A stretch of 60,412 bases of DNA from Balneolaceae bacterium. GTDB taxonomy: Bacteria; Bacteroidota; Rhodothermia; Balneolales; Balneolaceae. The stretch is taken from the NCBI GenBank assembly GCA_009711805.1, contig VEMX01000043.1, forward strand, positions 1 through 60,412, in the 5' to 3' direction. Of this stretch, positions 34,274 through 41,789 are shown one piece after another. The notes beneath the pieces were generated by a model, which did no database searches, was not told the DNA's origin, and saw only the letters and a list, made by a program, of their open reading frames with translations. The position numbers were made by a program, and so were the translations under genes. How positions within the stretch are numbered: the first letter of the stretch is position 1; the number at the start of each line of letters is the position of its first letter.

Positions 34274-35440
34274 ATGCCAATATATCACAAACTCGGAAAA
34301 ATTCCTCCCAAGCGGCACACCATTTTTAAAAAGCCCAACGGAGAGTTGTACTACGAACAGTTATTTGGAACCATAGGCTTCGACGGGATGTCGACTCTAT
34401 CCTACCATGTACACCGGCCTACCATGGTAGAAGAAATAGGAGACCCCATTGATGTATCACCCAGGGTGGCCATCGAAAACAACATAACCTCCCGTTTGCT
34501 CAAGGGGTTTCATGTTGAACCTAAAGATGATTACCTGGAAAGCCGGGAAGCCATCCTGACCAATAGCGATGTGACCCTGCACCTGGCTGCCCCAAAGAAA
34601 TCGCTCACCGATTATTATTATAAGAATACCGACGCCGACGAACTCATTTTTGTGCATAAAGGAACCGGCACCCTGCGTTCTTTCCTGGGAAATATCACGT
34701 TTGAAGAAGGAGATTACCTGTTGATCCCCCGCGGAGTCATCTACCAGATTGAATTTGACGGAGAAGAGAACCGGCATTTTATCACAGAATCACATGTGCC
34801 TATTTACACTCCCAAACGATATCGAAACTGGTTTGGGCAGCTTCTGGAACATTCGCCTTTCTGTGAACGCGATTATAAGCTTCCGGAAGAACTGGAAACC
34901 TACAATGAAAAAGGGCAGTTCCTCATGAAGATTAAAAAGCAAGGAAAGATCCACCAGTTAACCTATGCTTCGCATCCTTTTGATGTGGTAGGATGGGATG
35001 GGTACAATTATCCCTATGGATTCTCGATTCATAATTTTGAACCTATAACCGGACGTGTTCACCAGCCTCCTCCCGTTCACCAGACATTTGAGACTTCGGC
35101 ATTCGTAGTGTGTTCGTTCTGTCCGCGTTTGTATGATTATCATCCCAAAGCCATACCATCTCCTTATCATCATTCTAATATAGATTCGGATGAAGTGTTG
35201 TATTATGTAGATGGTGATTTTATGAGTCGGAATCATGTAGAACAAGGCCACATCACCTTGCATCCGGCCGGTATTCCGCATGGACCTCATCCCGGAGCTT
35301 ATGAACGAAGCATCGGCAAAGAGAAAACCGAAGAGCTGGCCGTGATGGTAGACACCTTTAAGCCATTGATGGTTACTGAAAACGCCCTCAACATTGATGA
35401 CGGCGAGTACTATGAATCGTGGCTGGAAAAACACAAATAA
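34274..35440 (+). CDS. hmgA: Homogentisate 1,2-dioxygenase
   Basis: A 388-residue cupin-type iron dioxygenase that opens homogentisate to maleylacetoacetate. It begins MPIYHKLGKIPPKRHTIFKKPNG, has LFGTIGFDGMSTLSYHVHRPT, and the iron-ligand region SPYHHSNIDSDEVLYYVDGDF (His and Glu) with HPAGIPHGPHPG (second His). The frame is open from an ATG at 34244, but the operator-like palindrome overlaps that start and the family begins at MPIYH. It is the first gene of a four-gene operon (hmgA, fahA, flavin reductase, acetoacetyl-CoA synthetase) with gaps of 23, 2 and 12 bp. Confidence 0.93.
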   Translation: MPIYHKLGKIPPKRHTIFKKPNGELYYEQLFGTIGFDGMSTLSYHVHRPTMVEEIGDPIDVSPRVAIENNITSRLLKGFHVEPKDDYLESREAILTNSDVTLHLAAPKKSLTDYYYKNTDADELIFVHKGTGTLRSFLGNITFEEGDYLLIPRGVIYQIEFDGEENRHFITESHVPIYTPKRYRNWFGQLLEHSPFCERDYKLPEELETYNEKGQFLMKIKKQGKIHQLTYASHPFDVVGWDGYNYPYGFSIHNFEPITGRVHQPPPVHQTFETSAFVVCSFCPRLYDYHPKAIPSPYHHSNIDSDEVLYYVDGDFMSRNHVEQGHITLHPAGIPHGPHPGAYERSIGKEKTEELAVMVDTFKPLMVTENALNIDDGEYYESWLEKHK

Positions 35441-35463
35441 CCTAATCCCAAAGTCAATCTCGC

Positions 35464-36717
35464 GTGCAACAAAAGCTAACAAGCTGGATACCCGTACCAG
35501 AACATTCTGATTTCTCTATCTACAACCTCCCCTACGGAATCTTTTCCAAAGATTCGCACACCCCTCGTATAGGTATGGCGATCGGAGAACATATTGTAGA
35601 TCTGAAAAGAGTAGCCGAAGCCGGTCTGTTTCATGACCTGCATGCAGACCTCTCTGTCTTTGATCGTACTTCGCTGAACGATTACATCAGCCTGGGCAAA
35701 GAAGTCACAACTGAGATCCGCAAACGAGTACAGCAGGAACTTTGTGACGAGCATTCTTCTCTGAAGGAAATGAGCTCCGCGATCGTACAACAATCGGAAT
35801 GCAAACTGCATCTGCCGGTGAAAGTTGGAGATTACACCGATTTCTATTCCAGCATTGAGCATGCCACGAATGTAGGCAAGATGTTTCGTGATCCGGAAAA
35901 TGCCCTTCTCCCAAACTGGAAGCACCTGCCGGTAGGCTATCATGGCAGAGCTTCGTCTATAGTGGTATCCGGCACCCCGGTTCAGCGCCCCAATGGGCAG
36001 TTAAAACCAGACGATGATAAGCCCCCGGTATACGGCCCCAGCCAGCGCCTCGACTTTGAGCTGGAAGTGGGCTTCATTGTCGGCAAAGAGAATCAGTTGG
36101 GTAATTCCATTCATGTACAGCAGGCAGAAGACCATATCTTTGGACTCTTGCTGTTTAATGATTGGTCGGCCCGCGACATCCAGAAGTGGGAATACCGCCC
36201 CCTGGGACCTTTCCTGGGTAAGAATTTTGCATCATCCGTCTCGCCCTGGATAGTCCCTCTCGAAGCTCTGGACCCCTTCCGGGTGCAAGGACCAGAACAA
36301 AACCCAGAGGTATTGCCTTACCTTCGAACCCAAGGCAAAAAAAATTACGATATCAACCTTGAAGTAGATCTGCAACCCCAGGGTCAGCCTGAACCTACGA
36401 CCATAAGCCGCACAAATTACCGGTATATGTACTGGAATATGGTACAACAGCTTGTTCATCATACCTCGGGAGGTTGTAATGTACGCATCGGAGACATTAT
36501 GGCCTCGGGTACCATCTCCGGTACTGATCCCCAATCATATGGTTCTCTCCTTGAATTGTCCTGGTCAGGATCGACCACTTTGAAGCTGAAAGGAGGACAA
36601 GAACGCACCTTCCTTGAAGACGGCGACCGGGTCACCATAAAAGGTTTTGCCCGGAAGGATGATATCAGGGTTGGTTTTGGCGAAGTAACTTCAAAAATAT
36701 TACCAGCAAAAATTTAA
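35464..36717 (+). CDS. fahA: Fumarylacetoacetase
   Basis: A 417-residue enzyme that splits fumarylacetoacetate into fumarate and acetoacetate, the last step of tyrosine breakdown. Motifs are DFYSSIEHATNVGKMFRDPEN with metal and catalytic His, LPVGYHGRASSIVVSGTP, LDFELEVGFIVG with metal Glu residues, LLFNDWSARDIQKWEY with metal Asp, LGKNFASSVSPWIV and ASGTISGTDPQSYGSLLEL. It has a GTG start, 23 bp after hmgA. Maleylacetoacetate isomerase is not in the window. Confidence 0.95.
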   Translation: MQQKLTSWIPVPEHSDFSIYNLPYGIFSKDSHTPRIGMAIGEHIVDLKRVAEAGLFHDLHADLSVFDRTSLNDYISLGKEVTTEIRKRVQQELCDEHSSLKEMSSAIVQQSECKLHLPVKVGDYTDFYSSIEHATNVGKMFRDPENALLPNWKHLPVGYHGRASSIVVSGTPVQRPNGQLKPDDDKPPVYGPSQRLDFELEVGFIVGKENQLGNSIHVQQAEDHIFGLLLFNDWSARDIQKWEYRPLGPFLGKNFASSVSPWIVPLEALDPFRVQGPEQNPEVLPYLRTQGKKNYDINLEVDLQPQGQPEPTTISRTNYRYMYWNMVQQLVHHTSGGCNVRIGDIMASGTISGTDPQSYGSLLELSWSGSTTLKLKGGQERTFLEDGDRVTIKGFARKDDIRVGFGEVTSKILPAKI

Positions 36718-36719
36718 TC

Positions 36720-37631
36720 ATGACAGACACTTTCATCACATTAGACGCAAACACCCTCAGTAATAAAGAAATTCACGGTTACCTGGTATCGGCTATAGCA
36801 CCCCGGCCTATCGCCTTTGCCAGCACCATCAACCAACAAGGCAAGGTTAACCTAAGCCCCTTTAGCTATTTCAATGTGTTTTCCACTAATCCGCCTATTG
36901 TAGTGTTCTCGCCGGCGCGGAGCGGACGCACCAACGAAACCAAACACACCCTCGACAATGTACTGGAGGTGCCGGAAGTATGTATTGGTATTGTAAATCA
37001 TCCCATTGTAGAAAAGATGTCGCTGGCCAGTACAGCTTATCCCAAAGGGGTTAATGAGTTTGTGAAAGCCGGTTTTACTGAACAGCCCTCCGAAGTCATT
37101 AAGCCGCCGCGTATCCGGGAATGTCCAATATCCATGGAGTGTACGGTAGATGAAGTCATTGCCCTGGGTGATCAGGGGGGAGCCGGCAACCTGGTGGTAT
37201 CGCGAGTGCAGCGTATCCACATCAATAAAGAGTATCTGAACGAAGCCGGCAAGCTGGACTCCACTAAACTGGATCTGGTGGGAAGAATGGGAGAGAGCTG
37301 GTACTGCCGGGCTGATGAAGATTCCATGTTTGAAATACCCAAACCCCTCCGCACCACAGGAATGGGCGTTGATCAGCTGCCGGAATCAATCCGGAACAGC
37401 CCCACACTTACCGCCAATAATGTAGGACGCCTGGGAAATTTGGAGGAGCTCCCCTCCAAAAAAGCCGTCAACACTGCCCGGGGCATCGAGCAGGTACAGC
37501 TGATTCTTGAAAACCAAAATCATTCTACCCAGAAACAGCTGACCGAATTACAGCTGCTGGCAAAATCATACCTGGAAGCTGACGACATTGACAACGCCTT
37601 CAGCATTTTAATGATTGCAGACGAACTTTAA
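36720..37631 (+). CDS. Flavin reductase-like FMN-binding protein
   Basis: A 303-residue protein with a flavin reductase-type split barrel: VSAIAPRPIAFASTINQQGKVNLSPFSYFNVFSTNPPIVVFSPARS at the N-terminus, then EVCIGIVNHPIVEKMS and QRIHINKEYLN. An extra C-terminal helical part of about 90 residues (GRLGNLEELPSKKAVNTARGIEQVQLILEN) follows. It lies 2 bp after fahA and 12 bp before the CoA ligase gene, so it is linked to aromatic acid breakdown, but its exact reaction is unknown. It may reduce flavin for an upstream oxygenase encoded elsewhere. Confidence 0.82.
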   Translation: MTDTFITLDANTLSNKEIHGYLVSAIAPRPIAFASTINQQGKVNLSPFSYFNVFSTNPPIVVFSPARSGRTNETKHTLDNVLEVPEVCIGIVNHPIVEKMSLASTAYPKGVNEFVKAGFTEQPSEVIKPPRIRECPISMECTVDEVIALGDQGGAGNLVVSRVQRIHINKEYLNEAGKLDSTKLDLVGRMGESWYCRADEDSMFEIPKPLRTTGMGVDQLPESIRNSPTLTANNVGRLGNLEELPSKKAVNTARGIEQVQLILENQNHSTQKQLTELQLLAKSYLEADDIDNAFSILMIADEL

Positions 37632-37643
37632 CCCCACAATCCC

Positions 37644-39614
37644 ATGGCAGACTACCAAACCGTTGTATGGCAACCCACTAAGGAATTCATTGAGCAGTCA
37701 AATTTAAAACAGTACCAGCAATGGTTGCTGAAGAAGAAAGGGCTGTCTTTTGAACGTTATGATGAGCTATGGGAATGGTCGGTTAACCATGTGCCCGATT
37801 TTTGGGAAAGCCTGTGGGAGTATTTTGACGTCCAGCACTCCAAACCTTACCAGTCGGTATTATCTTCAATGGATATGCCCGGCCCTGATTGGTTTAAAGG
37901 AGCCGAACTCAATTACGCGGAACACATCTTTCGGGCACAAACAGAGGAACACCCGGCCCTGGTGTTTGCTTCCGAAAAGGACCACCCAACTACTGTATCG
38001 TGGCATGAATTGCATACTAAGGTGGCAAAACTGCGGACCTACCTCAAACAACAAGGTATAGGCAAAGGCGACCGGGTAGCGGCCTATCTGCCTAATATCC
38101 CTGAAGCCATTATGGCCTTTCTGGCGGTAAACTCGCTGGGTGCTATCTGGTCGTGCTGCTCTCCCGATTTTGGAGTAAGTACCGTCATAGACCGTTTTTC
38201 TCAAATTGAACCCAGCCTGCTGATAGCAGCTAACGGCTACCAGTACGGAAGTAAAAAACTGAACCGTATCCAAGAAGCCCGGACTATATCAGAGGAGATC
38301 TCTTCTATAGAAGAAGTCATTATGATCCCTTATATGGAAGATATGCCGCTTCCCCGGCGCAGCAACTTCACCCCTTGGCAAAACATCCTGAAAACCGATG
38401 AAGAACCGCTGGAGTTTGAACAGCTTCCATTCAGTCATCCCATCTGGGTGTTGTATTCATCCGGCACCACCGGTAAACCCAAAGCTATCACACATTCACA
38501 TGGCGGAGTGCTGCTGGAACACCTCAAGTACCTGCACTTACAGAATGATGTTAAAAAGGGAGAGTATTTTTTCTGGTTCACCACCACCGGCTGGATGATG
38601 TGGAATTTTCTGCAAGCCAGCATGCTGGCGGGTGGCGTACCGGTACTTTATGACGGAAGCCCGGGTTACCCCGACCTGAATACACTCTGGAAACTAAGCG
38701 AAGAAATCCCTATCCACCACTTTGGAACCAGTGCCCCGTACCTGGTGGCCTGCATGAAAGAAGAACTGAAACCGGGAACTGATTTTGATCTTTCCAAGCT
38801 GCGGTCCATAGGTTCCACCGGAGCCCCACTGCCACCTGAAGCCTTCGATTGGGTGTATGAAACGGTCAGTGACAAAGTGTGGCTGTGCTCTATGAGTGGC
38901 GGCACCGATGTGTGCACTGCTTTTGTAGGAGGCACTCCTTATGAGCCTGTGCACCGGGGAACCATACAATGCCGAGCCCTGGGTTGCGACCTTCGGGCTC
39001 TCAATGAAGACGGGGAAGAAGTGTTCGGTCAACTGGGGGAGATGGTAATAAGTAAACCCATGCCTTCGATGCCGGTCTTTTTCTGGGGAGATGATGATCA
39101 CCGCCGGTATAAAGCCAGTTATTTTGAAAAATTCCGGGGGAAATGGTGTCACGGTGACTGGATTAAGGTTTTCAACAACGGCAGCCTGATTATACAGGGC
39201 CGCTCTGATGCCACCCTGAACCGTAAGGGAGTTCGCATTGGTACGGCAGAGATCTATGCCGTACTGGATAAGATCCCCGGCATCAAAGACAGCCTGATTG
39301 TAAACCTGGAACAAGCTGATGGTGATGATGTGATGCCCCTTTTTGTGATGCTGGAAGAAGGCTATAACCTGGAAGGGCTGGCTCCAACAATTAAATCGGA
39401 ACTGAAGTCCCAGTGTTCCCCCCGACACGTGCCCGATCAAATAATAGCCGTACCGGATATCCCTTATACCCTCAGCGGCAAGAAGATGGAAGTCCCCATA
39501 AAGAAAGTACTGATGGGCATGGATGCGGCCAAAAGCATGAACAAAGACGCGGCCCGCAACCCTGAAGCTATAGATTATTTTATAAGCCTGAGAGAAGAAC
39601 TTATAAACGGCTAA
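37644..39614 (+). CDS. Acetoacetyl-CoA synthetase
   Basis: A 656-residue AMP-forming ligase. It has an N-terminal ACAS domain (LSFERYDELWEWSVNHVPDFWESLWEYFDV), adenylation motif VLYSSGTTGKPKAITHSHGG, GSTGAPLPPEAFDWVYE, SGGTDVCTAFVGG, HGDWIKV and the catalytic Lys in TLSGKKMEVPIKK. The WNFLQASMLAGGVPVLYDGSPG wording is specific to acetoacetate-CoA ligases. It activates the acetoacetate released by fumarylacetoacetase to feed thiolase, which completes the operon logic. It is the last gene; degraded DNA follows. Confidence 0.93.
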   Translation: MADYQTVVWQPTKEFIEQSNLKQYQQWLLKKKGLSFERYDELWEWSVNHVPDFWESLWEYFDVQHSKPYQSVLSSMDMPGPDWFKGAELNYAEHIFRAQTEEHPALVFASEKDHPTTVSWHELHTKVAKLRTYLKQQGIGKGDRVAAYLPNIPEAIMAFLAVNSLGAIWSCCSPDFGVSTVIDRFSQIEPSLLIAANGYQYGSKKLNRIQEARTISEEISSIEEVIMIPYMEDMPLPRRSNFTPWQNILKTDEEPLEFEQLPFSHPIWVLYSSGTTGKPKAITHSHGGVLLEHLKYLHLQNDVKKGEYFFWFTTTGWMMWNFLQASMLAGGVPVLYDGSPGYPDLNTLWKLSEEIPIHHFGTSAPYLVACMKEELKPGTDFDLSKLRSIGSTGAPLPPEAFDWVYETVSDKVWLCSMSGGTDVCTAFVGGTPYEPVHRGTIQCRALGCDLRALNEDGEEVFGQLGEMVISKPMPSMPVFFWGDDDHRRYKASYFEKFRGKWCHGDWIKVFNNGSLIIQGRSDATLNRKGVRIGTAEIYAVLDKIPGIKDSLIVNLEQADGDDVMPLFVMLEEGYNLEGLAPTIKSELKSQCSPRHVPDQIIAVPDIPYTLSGKKMEVPIKKVLMGMDAAKSMNKDAARNPEAIDYFISLREELING

Positions 39615-39697
39615 TTGTACTGTAGTTCCCGGTTTTTGGCTTGGATATGTCTGCTTCTGCTCAGCTGGCGGATGAAGAAGACAGGCTCTTTTCCTTT

Positions 39698-40149
39698 TCA
39701 AATTCTATCTTGAGGCAGCGTTGGTATATGACTTCCTGAAATCCCCTCCCGATAACCGAGTGCATCTTCATCGCCAGCCCGATGACTTGATGGGTGAGTT
39801 TTGCACAAAATCTCGCTAATCATTGCCGGTCCCATACCTTTGATTATTTTTCGAAAACGATCCCAGCGTTCTTCAATGTCCTTATCCGACCAAAGCAGTA
39901 TTTTTAGCTCCTGCTTGATAGTATCCAGCCCATTATCTTCAACAAGCTTATCCACCACGTAGCGCTTATTCCCCAAAATTAACATGGCCCAAAGAGGGGA
40001 GATGTATTCATACAAATCCTCTTCATCCATAACTTTAATTCTTTCAAGGGAGAAGCTTTTATAAACCTCTACAATCTCTTTTCGCTCTTGGAAGTCCTTA
40101 CGCTCTTTTTCAGGATTGTTGGCTCGTTTTTGGAGGAGTTTTTATTCAT
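39698..40149 (-). pseudogene. Frameshifted and truncated hypothetical gene
   Basis: A frame from an ATG at 40030 gives MDEEDLYEYISPLWAMLILGNKRYVVDK and KGMGPAMISEILCKTHP, a soluble protein pattern. Coding character continues upstream without a start (KERKDFQERKEIVEVYKSFSLERIKV). A separate ATG at 40149 opens MNKNSSKNEPTILKK in another frame, which suggests a frameshift at an A5 run near 40103-40107. After CKTHP the sequence becomes unlike a protein and stops, so the 3' part is lost. Family not recognised with confidence. It is the first of several broken genes in this stretch. Confidence 0.5.
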
Positions 40150-40212
40150 AACCTTTGTTGTGTTAGAGTCTGAAATGAATTTGCGTACGCCAAGCCTATC
40201 AACACTTATAAA

Positions 40213-40308
40213 CTATTTATTGACGATAATTTGATCAAGGCGATTCAACCGCTTTATACCAGTAGGAAACCCTTCAGGCGAGGTCTTTTTGATCTTATTT
40301 AGTTTGTT
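40213..40308 (-). pseudogene. Coding-like remnant (about 30 codons)
   Basis: A minus-strand run reading NKLNKIKKTSPEGFPTGIKR and onward to a TAG at 40213 has protein-like composition but no start, and ends just before the AbiEii remnant begins. It is probably the tail of a lost gene. Weak evidence. Confidence 0.25.
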
Positions 40309-40320
40309 TAGTGCCCGGCA

Positions 40321-40624
40321 TTAAAGAACCTGATCTATAAATACCTCGATTTCCGAGACCACCTCTTCAAATGATGAATCTATATCGATGGAAGAGCGGT
40401 TTAAAAACGCCTGCCACTGGCCTCCAGTTTTTCTGCTATAGCTGATTCCAGTGAATACACTTTTATATTCGGAGGAGAAAATTATCCCTGTGGGCTGACT
40501 TCTCCAGTCGAGCCAAAAATCGTTCCTGAAGATATTGAATACCTATAAAATTGAACTCTTTACCCGTATTACGGGCAATATTTCTCAGACGATCTTTAAC
40601 CGATTGCTCTAAGCGTTTACTCAT
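40321..40624 (-). pseudogene. AbiEii-type toxin, wrecked by internal deletion
   Basis: Right after the antitoxin gene (ATGA overlap at 40621-40624) a frame starts MSKRLEQSVKDRLRNIARNTG followed by KEFNFIGIQYLQERFLARLE, the N-terminus of AbiEii nucleotidyltransferase toxins. It soon meets a stop. Further on, in other frames, YSLESAIAEKLEA and a terminal WQAFLNRSSIDIDSSFEEVV ending in EIEVFIDQVL match the middle and C-terminal ends of AbiEii. The central nucleotidyltransferase motifs are gone. An intact member has about 280-300 residues; only about 100 remain. The toxin is therefore dead while its antitoxin gene is intact. Confidence 0.75.
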
Positions 40625-41220
40625 CCTGATACCAGTGCCTTCAGATAGGGTTTCATTACGGTCTTAACACGACTGATTTTCATGTACTCTTGCAGTTCAT
40701 TGAGGTTGGCCTCCGTAAGATCCAGGTAGTTTTTCAGTCCTTCAAAGGCAAGGTCTTCCCCGACTTTATTCCGGTAATGAAACATGTCGCAGACCGTTTT
40801 CGGTTTATTGTAAATTTTGAAACTTCCGTACGAACGGTCAACTTTTGTGATACCGGCCTTGTAGATATTCTCTCTGTAGAAGTAAACATCTATGGGGGGA
40901 TAGTCCAGCTCAAACCGGTCCGTATTATTTGGAACTGCCACGGTTATTTTTGAGGGATTAAAGGTGGTGAGTTCATGATAAGCCAGGGCCGATGAAAGGC
41001 AAATAACCGCGTTCTCGTTGGCCATATGGATATCCACAAAGCTCTCATATTCATCTCGTTGATGATCTCTGAGCTTGTAAAGGCCCGGCTTGATCTTATT
41101 GATAAGTCCCTCCTCAAGAGCCTCTTTTACTGTTCGGGTATGGATGCCGGCCTCTTTCAACTCCTTCATGGTGGCATATCCCCCCTTGTTGCGCATTATT
41201 TCCAGTATCGATTCAGTCAT
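40621..41220 (-). CDS. AbiEi-type antitoxin / transcriptional regulator
   Basis: A 199-residue protein with an N-terminal winged-helix (ILEIMRNKGGYATMKELKEAGIHTRTVKEALEEGLINKIKPGLYKL) and the AbiEi C-terminal fold with NENAVICLSSALAYHELTTFNPSKITVAVPNNT and KTVCDMFHYRNKVGEDLAFEGLKNYL. In type IV AbiE systems it represses its own operon and counteracts the AbiEii nucleotidyltransferase toxin. Here it is complete and followed in the usual overlap by a broken toxin gene, so it is an orphan antitoxin. Confidence 0.85.
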   Translation of the reverse strand: MTESILEIMRNKGGYATMKELKEAGIHTRTVKEALEEGLINKIKPGLYKLRDHQRDEYESFVDIHMANENAVICLSSALAYHELTTFNPSKITVAVPNNTDRFELDYPPIDVYFYRENIYKAGITKVDRSYGSFKIYNKPKTVCDMFHYRNKVGEDLAFEGLKNYLDLTEANLNELQEYMKISRVKTVMKPYLKALVSG

Positions 41221-41340
41221 ATTAGGCGGTTCATTTTCAAGGTCATTTATTTAAAACGACCTTGGATTCGAACCAAAATATGGGTTTTTTGATAAATAAG
41301 CTACTGGCATGGCAGGGTTCAAATGCTTGGGGAAGGCCTG

Positions 41341-41482
41341 TCAAATCAAGGTTGACGGCACACTACAATAGATCAGCCCGTTATCCTCGGTCAGCTTATC
41401 CGACGATTGAGACCATTCATACCGGAGGTTGAAGAGCGGTAATTCTTCTTCAAGCAGTTCATAGAGTTCGATGGCTCCTTCC
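41341..41482 (-). pseudogene. C-terminal fragment of an unknown gene, cut at a repeat edge
   Basis: An open minus-strand frame of about 46 codons without a start reads EGAIELYELLEEELPLFNLR and onward to a TGA at 41341, with normal protein composition. Its 5' side ends within a few bases of the border (41485) of the duplicated tRNA-terminator segment, so the rest of the gene was removed at that junction. Family not recognised. Confidence 0.4.
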
Positions 41483-41484
41483 CG

Positions 41485-41571
41485 AGAACCGTCGGTTCAA
41501 TATTTTTAGGCACAAAAAAACCCCAAATCATATTTCAGATCTGAGGCTGTTTTGTGGGACCGGGCGGATTT
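41485..41571. repeat. 87-bp direct repeat, copy 1 (tRNA-Phe 3' end plus terminator)
   Basis: This copy matches 41593-41679 with one mismatch, at a spacing of 108 bp. It contains the last 17 bases of the tRNA-Phe gene followed, on the minus strand, by the same terminator. Copy 1 has no rest of the tRNA, so it is an orphan and resembles the displaced attachment site left by an element at a tRNA gene. Confidence 0.85.
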
Positions 41572-41592
41572 AGCCAAAGGCATTCCTTCGGA

Positions 41593-41662
41593 AGAACCGT
41601 CGGTTCAATATTTTTAGCCACAAAAAAACCCCAAATCATATTTCAGATCTGAGGCTGTTTTG

Positions 41663-41679
<17 letters not shown>
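41593..41679. repeat. 87-bp direct repeat, copy 2 (native copy at tRNA-Phe)
   Basis: The native copy that joins the intact tRNA-Phe gene. It differs from copy 1 at one base near 41619. The 21 bp between the copies hold a short CATTCCTTCGG segment. Confidence 0.85.
41622..41654 (-). terminator. Terminator of tRNA-Phe
   Basis: On the minus strand CCTCAGAT and ATTTGGGG pair (with two G-T pairs), followed by seven T residues, 8 bp past the tRNA 3' end. The same hairpin is present in the upstream repeat copy (41514-41546). Confidence 0.7.
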
Positions 41680-41735
<56 letters not shown>

Positions 41736-41789
41736 TTAACAAGAGGACGGCAAAGATAAAACGTTTGCCAACCTAATACAATAGAGAAT

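Noticed and set aside
38694-39701. A 335-codon open frame on the minus strand opposite acetoacetyl-CoA synthetase
   Set aside because: It lies fully antisense to a well-recognised enzyme, has a His- and aromatic-rich nonsense composition and shows no motif; it is a shadow of a GC-richer gene.
39640-41662. An integrase or transposase gene explaining the tRNA-Phe duplication
   Set aside because: I could not find recombinase motifs in any frame of this stretch; the scar is therefore described only by its repeats and broken genes.
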